This document shows, one piece after another, positions 33,911 through 38,813 of a stretch of 38,813 nt of DNA. The position numbers were made by a program, and so were the translations under genes. The notes beneath the pieces were generated by a model, which saw only the letters and a program-made list of their open reading frames with translations, was not told where the DNA came from and did no database searches. Origin of the DNA: Gemmatimonadota bacterium. Its GTDB lineage: Bacteria > Gemmatimonadota > Gemmatimonadetes > Longimicrobiales > Gaopeijiaceae. Every line of letters begins with the position of its first letter. Positions within the stretch are counted from its first letter, which is position 1. Location: the NCBI GenBank assembly GCA_009840215.1, contig VXOC01000334.1:1-38813 (forward strand), in the 5' to 3' direction.

Positions 33911-34139
33911 GTGCAATTCTGCACCGGGAGAAGGTGATCGAGGCGAAGATCAAGGCTCAAGCTAGCCGGAATCAGCAGGAAAGTCACGGAGCCCGGGGCC
34001 GCCTGCCGACCCGCCCGCGGAGGAACGGCGCCCTGTGGGCCGAGTGTCCCGCCGCCCCTGCGCGACGCGGGTTTCTCCATTGCGATGACGACGGTTTTCG
34101 AGAGTTGACCCGAGAGATCCCCGGCGGGTAGATTGAGCA
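33911..34139. other. divergent intergenic region between manC and the lipoprotein gene
   Basis: About 220 bp without a credible gene. The part near manC has no clear ribosome-binding site or hexamer pair. The part near 34105-34134 holds a candidate promoter for the lipoprotein. I see no tRNA-like cloverleaf and no copy of the AT-rich repeat. Confidence 0.5.
34105..34134 (+). promoter_or_regulatory. candidate promoter of the lipoprotein gene, possibly leaderless
   Basis: TTGACC (34105-34110) is followed after 18 nt by TAGATT (34129-34134). These match five and four of six consensus positions. The last base of the -10 is 6 nt before the ATG at 34140, so transcription would begin at or next to the start codon. 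No Shine-Dalgarno sequence is visible, which fits a leaderless mRNA. Confidence 0.4.
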
Positions 34140-34694
34140 ATGAAGATTCGCAATCTGGCGCTGGTGACCCTTGTCAGTGCGGCCCCGCTGACCGCGTGCG
34201 GCGACGATCCATTCCGGTTCGATTGGGTCGAGAACCCCGACACGGTAGAGCTGTACGTCCTTTCGCGTCCCGAGCCCAACCTGCTGTCGGCCTTCGACTT
34301 TTTCAGCCGCATCCCGAAGCGGCTGGAGGCTCCCACCACGGGCGACCTGTGGGACCTCACCGTGGACTACCGGGACGGGCAGTTCGTGTGGCTGCCGCCC
34401 GGGGCTCTGGGAATCGATTCGGACGCCGGCCTCGCGACCCTCGAGGGCCACAGCTGGCTGAGCGCCGAGGAGGCGCCGGCCGATACCGCCGCCTACGTCA
34501 CCGACGCGGCAATCCCGATCAGTTTCGACCCGATCTACGTCATCCGCACCCGGCTGCACCAGGGCACCTTCTCCCTCTGCAACTACTACGGCAAGATCGA
34601 GGTTCTGGAGACTGACTCGATCGTCGGTACGGTCCGGTTCCAGTTCGATGTGAACCGAATCTGCAACAGCCGCGATCTCGTCCCGCCGGACTAG
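34140..34694 (+). CDS. putative lipoprotein of unknown function
   Basis: 184 residues. The signal sequence MKIRNLALVTLVSAAPLTAC ends in a lipobox LTAC followed by Gly-Asp-Asp, so Cys20 is the probable lipidated residue. Asp at +3 would be compatible with either membrane. The mature part is acidic and rich in aromatic residues (FRFDWVENPDTVELYVLSRP, FVWLPPGALGIDSDAGLATL). It holds two more Cys (FSLCNYYGK and RICNSRD) that could form a disulfide. The family is not recognised. It stands alone between the divergent manC and the repeat copy upstream of serS. Confidence 0.75.
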   Translation: MKIRNLALVTLVSAAPLTACGDDPFRFDWVENPDTVELYVLSRPEPNLLSAFDFFSRIPKRLEAPTTGDLWDLTVDYRDGQFVWLPPGALGIDSDAGLATLEGHSWLSAEEAPADTAAYVTDAAIPISFDPIYVIRTRLHQGTFSLCNYYGKIEVLETDSIVGTVRFQFDVNRICNSRDLVPPD

Positions 34695-34704
34695 CAGCCC
34701 GTGG

Positions 34705-34918
34705 AAAAATCCCCCCGGCATTCGACCGGCGATGCATCCGGCCTGGGCCGCTTCGTTCCAGGTTCCACGATGTAATGATTAGTTTCCATTATGGAATGCG
34801 TAGTATACATTGGTTCCTCGCAGGGCTTCGCTCTGCGTTGCTCCTCGGGCGAATAGCTCTGCTATTCACCTCTCGTCGCGCCTTGCCAGCCCGGCGCCTC
34901 GCCGCTCTCGGTGCTCGG
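34705..34918 (+). repeat. AT-rich palindromic intergenic element, copy 4 (long form)
   Basis: Fills most of the 263-bp gap between the lipoprotein gene and serS. The left arm contains GATGCATCCGG. The AT core (34769-34812) includes TTCCAT-T-ATGGAA. A GC-rich arm (34821-34911) is the reverse complement of 13869-13959 at 85 of 91 positions. The arm carries the stem-loop GAATAGC-TCT-GCTATTC (34851-34867) and a second hairpin CGCAGGGC-TTC-GCTCTGCG at about 34820-34838. It faces serS in the same orientation as the other copies face their downstream genes; the core ends 146 nt before the serS start. Confidence 0.85.
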
Positions 34919-34957
34919 GCGGCTTTATCCACGGACTGCTGCCCCGTGGTCTCCTGA

Positions 34958-36241
34958 ATGCTGGACGTCAAGGCGTTGCGCCGCGATCCGCCGGGTATTG
35001 GCGCGGCGTTGGAGCGGCGGGGGACCGAGGGCCTCGCCGGCCTGGTCGTCGAGGTTGCCGAGCGCGACCGGATCCGGCGTGAGGCGCTCCGACGGGTCAA
35101 CGACCTGAAGGCGCTCCGGAACCGGGTCTCGAAGCGGATCGGCGAGGCGAAGCGGCAGGGCGGGAACGCGCAGGAGGAGATTGCGAGGATGCGCAAGGTC
35201 GGCGCGGAGATCTCCGAGTTGGACGCCCGGGTCGCCGCCGCGGATGCGTGGATCGCCGAGCAGCTCGCGGTCATCCCGAACCTGCCCGACGAGCGGGTGC
35301 CCACCGGTGACGAGCAGGCCAACGAGATCGTGCGCAGCTGGGGCACGCCGCCGGACTTCCCCTTCACACCGCGGCCCCACTGGGAGCTGGGCGAGTCGCT
35401 CGGAATCCTCGACCTGGCGGCGGGGGTCCGGGTATCGGGGTCCGGTTTCTTCATGCTGCGTGGCAGGGGCGCCGCCCTGCAGCGCGGGCTGATCAACTGG
35501 ATGATCGGGCTGCACACGGCCGAACACGGCTACACCGAGCTCCGGGTCCCGTACCTGGTGCGCGAGAGCACGATGACGGGCACGGGACAGCTGCCCAAGT
35601 TCGCCGACGAGTCGTACCTGACGCCGCGCGACGGACTCTGGCTGATCCCGACCGCCGAGGTGCCCGTGACGAACATTCACCGCGGCGAGATCCTGCGGGG
35701 GGACACGCTGCCCCGCAAATACGTGGCCTACTCGCCGTGCTTCCGCAGGGAGGCGGGCGCGGCCGGCAAGGACACCCGGGGCATGCTCCGGGTCCACCAG
35801 TTCGACAAGGTGGAGCTGGTACGCTTCGAACGGCCGGAGGCAAGCGCGGCGGCCCTTGAGGAACTGACCGGCGACGCGTGCCGCATCCTCGAGATGCTGG
35901 GGCTCACCTACAGGGTCGTGGTGCTTGCCTCCGGCGACCTGGGCTTCTCGGCTTCGCTGACCTACGACCTGGAGGTCTGGGCTCCGGGAGTGGAGCAGTG
36001 GCTCGAAGTCTCCAGCTGTTCGACCTTCACCGACTACCAGGCGCGGCGGGCCAACATCCGGTTCCGCAGGGCCCAGAGTTCCGGGACCGAGTTCGTTCAC
36101 ACGCTCAACGGATCGGCGCTGGCGCTGCCGCGGCTCATGGTCGCGCTCCTCGAGACGTTTCAGCAGGCGGACGGGTCGGTGCGGCTTCCGGCCGTCCTTG
36201 CCCCCGTTCTGGGCTTCGACGAGATCGGACCGGGAGGGTGA
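34958..36241 (+). CDS. serS: seryl-tRNA synthetase
   Basis: 427 residues. An N-terminal tRNA-binding coiled-coil arm (about 1-100; DLKALRNRVSKRIGEAKRQG onwards) is followed by the class II catalytic core. TAEVPVTNIHRGEIL binds serine. Motif 2 is YSPCFRREAGAAGKDTRGML. Motif 3 is HTLNGSALALPRLMVALLET. VSSCSTFTDYQARRANIRFR is also diagnostic. The ATG at 34958 begins MLDVKALRRDPPGI, the usual start. Its TGA overlaps the GTG of the kinase gene. Confidence 0.97.
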   Translation: MLDVKALRRDPPGIGAALERRGTEGLAGLVVEVAERDRIRREALRRVNDLKALRNRVSKRIGEAKRQGGNAQEEIARMRKVGAEISELDARVAAADAWIAEQLAVIPNLPDERVPTGDEQANEIVRSWGTPPDFPFTPRPHWELGESLGILDLAAGVRVSGSGFFMLRGRGAALQRGLINWMIGLHTAEHGYTELRVPYLVRESTMTGTGQLPKFADESYLTPRDGLWLIPTAEVPVTNIHRGEILRGDTLPRKYVAYSPCFRREAGAAGKDTRGMLRVHQFDKVELVRFERPEASAAALEELTGDACRILEMLGLTYRVVVLASGDLGFSASLTYDLEVWAPGVEQWLEVSSCSTFTDYQARRANIRFRRAQSSGTEFVHTLNGSALALPRLMVALLETFQQADGSVRLPAVLAPVLGFDEIGPGG

Positions 36242-37458
36242 GGCGCGCACGCACCACCGCCAGGAGGCTGGATCCACGTAAATGGCAGCTCGCGCTGGGG
36301 ATTCTCTTCTTCGCGCTGCTCGTCTTCTACATGGTGTACACGGCCCAGATCGTGCGCTCCCGCCAGGCCGACGCCGAGATCTTCTCGCGCATTTACGCGC
36401 AGGTGGAGAACGGGCTGACGAGCCAGGAGGAAAATGCCGGCGTCGCGGCGCTCTACAACCTGCAGACCCTGATCCTCGAACTCGGGGTGCCGCTCGTGGT
36501 CACGGCCGAGCCGGAGGGCAGCTACTCCGGCCACGCCAACCTTCCCTTCGACGTCTCCGACCCACCCACGCCCGACGACATCGAACGCATCCTCCGCTAC
36601 GCCGACGAACTGGATCTCCGCAACGCACCGGCGGGCGATCCCGGCCGCCAGCTGGTCCACTACGGGATCACGCCCGAGACGGCGCGGCTGCAGTGGATTC
36701 CCTTCCTCTGGGCCGCGGGACTGCTCCTGACGGTACTGCTCGCGGTCACCTTCTTCCGCTATCAGCGGCTCAGCGCCGCGGAGCAGGCGTGGACGGCGAT
36801 GGCTCGCGAACTGGCCCATCAGCTCGGCACCCCCATCAGTTCGCTGCAGGGATGGGTGGAGGTCCTGGGGCTGTCACGCGAAGCCCGGCCCGGCGACATG
36901 GACCAGGCCGAGATCGCGGCGGCCATCGGCGAGGACCTGGTGCGCCTGGAACGGGTGAGCAGGCGCTTCGAGCTGATCGGCAGGGATCCGGAGCTCAGGC
37001 GCGTTTCGCTCGGTGTGGTGATCGACGAACTCAGGAACTACATGAAGGCCAGGCTGCCGCGGCTCGGTCCGGGGGTGGCGCTGCACGTCGATGTCCCGGA
37101 CGACCTTCCGGATGTCCAGGGCCATCAGGTCCTGCTGGCCTGGGCGCTGGAGAACGTTGTGAAGAACGCGCTGGACGCCATGGCGGGGACCGGCGGGTCC
37201 ATCACGATCTCGGCACGGGCGGCCGAGCGGCGCTGGGTCGTCGTGCGCATCCGGGATACGGGGCCCGGCGTCCCCCTCGAGATCCGGGACCGGGTGTTCG
37301 ACCCGGGCGTCACCACCAAGTCGGGTGGGTGGGGCGTCGGCCTGACGCTCACGCGGCGGATCGTCGAGGGCGTCCATCGCGGCCGCATCGAGCTGCTGGA
37401 CCGGGGCGAGCGCGGGGTCACGTTCCAGGCCCGGCTTCCGCGCGCGCCGGACTCCTGA
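36238..37458 (+). CDS. membrane sensor histidine kinase
   Basis: 406 residues from a GTG at 36238, defined by the GTGA overlap with the serS stop; the open frame further upstream is antisense-like within serS. Two TM helices (about 14-35, LALGILFFALLVFYMVYTAQ; about 153-175, IPFLWAAGLLLTVLLAVTFF) flank a periplasmic domain of about 115 residues. The H-box is ELAHQLGTPISSLQGWVEVL with His194. The N-box is ENVVKNALDAM, and the G-boxes are RDTGPGVPLE and WGVGLTLTRRIVEGVHRGRI. No HAMP or response regulator gene is adjacent, so it is an orphan in this window. Signal unknown. Confidence 0.9.
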   Translation: MRRARTTARRLDPRKWQLALGILFFALLVFYMVYTAQIVRSRQADAEIFSRIYAQVENGLTSQEENAGVAALYNLQTLILELGVPLVVTAEPEGSYSGHANLPFDVSDPPTPDDIERILRYADELDLRNAPAGDPGRQLVHYGITPETARLQWIPFLWAAGLLLTVLLAVTFFRYQRLSAAEQAWTAMARELAHQLGTPISSLQGWVEVLGLSREARPGDMDQAEIAAAIGEDLVRLERVSRRFELIGRDPELRRVSLGVVIDELRNYMKARLPRLGPGVALHVDVPDDLPDVQGHQVLLAWALENVVKNALDAMAGTGGSITISARAAERRWVVVRIRDTGPGVPLEIRDRVFDPGVTTKSGGWGVGLTLTRRIVEGVHRGRIELLDRGERGVTFQARLPRAPDS

Positions 37459-37465
37459 AGGCCCG

Positions 37466-38813
37466 ATGCTGGAGGTCCTGAACCCCGAACAGCGCCGGGC
37501 GGTCGAGCACTTCGAGGGCCCGTGTCTCGTGCTCGCCGGAGCGGGGTCGGGGAAGACGCGCGTCCTCACGACCCGGGTGTGCCAGCTCGTCATGGAGCAC
37601 GGCGTGCCCCCCGAGCGCATCCTGGCGGTCACCTTCACGAACAAGGCTGCGCAGGAGATGCGCGAGCGGGTCGTGTCGATGCTGGGCGGCGACCCGAAGG
37701 GGATCTGGATGAGCACCTTCCACGCCCTCGGCGCCCGTCTCATGCGGCGTCACGCGCCCGAGCTGGGCTGGACCCGGGCCTTCACGATCCGCGACGCGGA
37801 CCAGTCGCTCCGCGAGGTCAAAAAGGCGCAGAAGAGCGTGGACATCGACCCGCTCCAGTGCTCCCCCCGCGCCGTCCGCGACCGGATCTCCGACGCCAAG
37901 AACCACCTGATCGGCGTGGAGGAGTTCAGGGAGCAATACGCCGGCCGGGACCTCTTCCTGAGCCGGGTCGCCGTCGCGTACGGAGCCTACCAGGAGGCGC
38001 TGAAGCGACAGGACGCGATGGACTTCGACGACCTGCTCGTCCTGCCCGTCCGCCTCTTCGAGAACAACCCCGAGCTGCTCGCCAGGTACCAGCGACTCTT
38101 CGCCTTCATCCTCGTCGACGAGTACCAGGACACCAACCGGGCCCAGTTCCGCCTGCTGGAGCTGCTGGCCGCGGATCACGGCAACCTCATGGTGGTGGGG
38201 GACGACGACCAGAGCATCTACGGTTGGAGGGGCGCCGACATCCGCAACATCCTCGACTTCGAGAAGAGCTTCCCCGGCGCGGCGGTGGTGCGGCTGGAGC
38301 AGAACTACCGGTCCACGCCGGTCATCCTGGACGCCGCCAACGTCGTGATCCGGCAGAACCTGGACCGCAAGGAAAAGACGATGCGGACCGAGCTCGTGGG
38401 GGGGCCGCCGATCACCCTGGTCGAGGCGGCGAGCGAGGCCGACGAGGGCCGCTGGATCGTCGAGGAGATCGAGCGCCGGATGCTCTCGAACCCCGAGTAC
38501 GACCACCGCCACTTCGCGGTCCTCTACCGCACCAATGCGCAGTCACGGGCGCTGGAGGACCGCTTCCGGCGCCGGGGCCTCCCCTACCAGATCGTGGGCG
38601 GGGTGCGCTTCTACGAGCGTCGCGAGATCCAGGATGTCCTGGCCTACCTTCGCCTGATCGCCAACCATCAGGACATGGACGCCTTCGATCGCGTGGTGAA
38701 CTACCCGCGCCGCGGGGTCGGGAAGACGTCGCTGGAGCGGCTTGCACGGTTCGCGCGGGATTCGGGCATCGATCTGTTCGAGGCGGCGGGGCGGGGGGAA
38801 GAGGTTCCGGGGC
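37466..38813 (+). CDS. UvrD/PcrA-type superfamily 1A DNA helicase, 3' end cut by window edge
   Basis: 449 codons are visible from the ATG at 37466. Motif Q/I is LNPEQRRAVEHFEGPCLVLA then GAGSGKTRV. Motif Ia is AVTFTNKAAQEMRERV, motif II ILVDEYQDTNRAQFRLLELL, motif III MVVGDDDQSIYGWRGADIRN, and motif IV LEQNYRSTPVILDAANVVIR; the FAVLYRTNAQSRALED segment follows. The missing part would hold motifs V and VI. In the family it is a 3'-5' helicase in nucleotide excision repair and replication restart. UvrD, PcrA and Rep cannot be told apart from this portion. It starts 7 nt after the kinase stop. Confidence 0.95.
   Translation, partial: MLEVLNPEQRRAVEHFEGPCLVLAGAGSGKTRVLTTRVCQLVMEHGVPPERILAVTFTNKAAQEMRERVVSMLGGDPKGIWMSTFHALGARLMRRHAPELGWTRAFTIRDADQSLREVKKAQKSVDIDPLQCSPRAVRDRISDAKNHLIGVEEFREQYAGRDLFLSRVAVAYGAYQEALKRQDAMDFDDLLVLPVRLFENNPELLARYQRLFAFILVDEYQDTNRAQFRLLELLAADHGNLMVVGDDDQSIYGWRGADIRNILDFEKSFPGAAVVRLEQNYRSTPVILDAANVVIRQNLDRKEKTMRTELVGGPPITLVEAASEADEGRWIVEEIERRMLSNPEYDHRHFAVLYRTNAQSRALEDRFRRRGLPYQIVGGVRFYERREIQDVLAYLRLIANHQDMDAFDRVVNYPRRGVGKTSLERLARFARDSGIDLFEAAGRGEEVPG

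Noticed and set aside
33917-34139. A possible small RNA or short coding frame in the divergent gap upstream of the lipoprotein gene.
   Set aside because: A 65-codon frame is present but has no ribosome-binding site and no protein-like composition. No tRNA or known RNA fold is apparent.

Overview
The window is GC-rich (roughly two thirds G+C), densely coded, and reads as a chromosomal segment of a Gram-negative, diderm bacterium. Diderm markers are a TolC-family outer membrane protein, an RND/MacB-type adaptor, a lipoprotein and a RseP-type protease. The run rplM-rpsI-rpsB-tsf-pyrH-frr-uppS-cdsA-dxr-rseP, the three-part PntAA/PntAB/PntB transhydrogenase, and the large membrane histidine kinase with a separate NtrX-like regulator are consistent with Gemmatimonadota or a relative. 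That placement is inference from gene content, not a database result.

Layout: (1) 1-6070, minus strand: a tripartite export operon, read right to left as a small secreted protein, a TolC-like channel, a membrane fusion protein and two MacB/FtsX-type permeases, the last cut by the window edge. (2) 6180-12383, plus: a very large NtrY-like sensor kinase, an RsbRD-like small protein and a PLP-dependent amino acid decarboxylase. (3) 12400-15510, minus: pntAA-pntAB-pntB. The 5' end of pntAA has been tandemly duplicated, a perfect 321-bp repeat. (4) 16075-22411, plus: a ComM/YifB AAA+ protein, a cysteine desulfurase-like enzyme, a 2'-5' RNA ligase-like phosphoesterase, an anchored unknown protein, an NtrX-like sigma-54 activator and a primary-type sigma-70 factor. 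(5) 22519-30684, plus: ribosomal proteins L13, S9 and S2, EF-Ts, UMP kinase and ribosome recycling factor, then isoprenoid and phospholipid precursor enzymes (UppS, CdsA, Dxr) and RseP. Several genes here overlap by 4 nt. A good sigma-70 promoter for L13 overlaps the stop codon of the sigma gene. (6) 30742-33910, minus: an MBL-fold hydrolase, a GlmU-like nucleotidyltransferase/left-handed beta-helix protein and a mannose-1-phosphate guanylyltransferase. (7) 34140-38813, plus: a lipoprotein, seryl-tRNA synthetase, a second sensor kinase and a UvrD/PcrA helicase cut by the right edge.

The most unusual structure is a dispersed family of AT-rich, palindromic intergenic elements, with four copies near 2.4, 13.9, 24.4 and 34.8 kb. 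All four lie in the same orientation relative to the gene downstream, and two share a further 91-bp hairpin-bearing arm that matches at 85 of 91 positions. They sit inside or between co-directional genes: MFP/permease, pntAB/pntB, rpsB/tsf and lipoprotein/serS. They may be a non-autonomous mobile element or a recurring structured leader or regulatory sequence. The second unusual feature is the exact 321-bp tandem duplication at pntAA, which is either very recent or an assembly artefact.

I saw no tRNA, rRNA, CRISPR array, transposase or phage gene. Alternating blocks on the two strands account for nearly all the sequence. The few gaps over about 100 bp are described individually.
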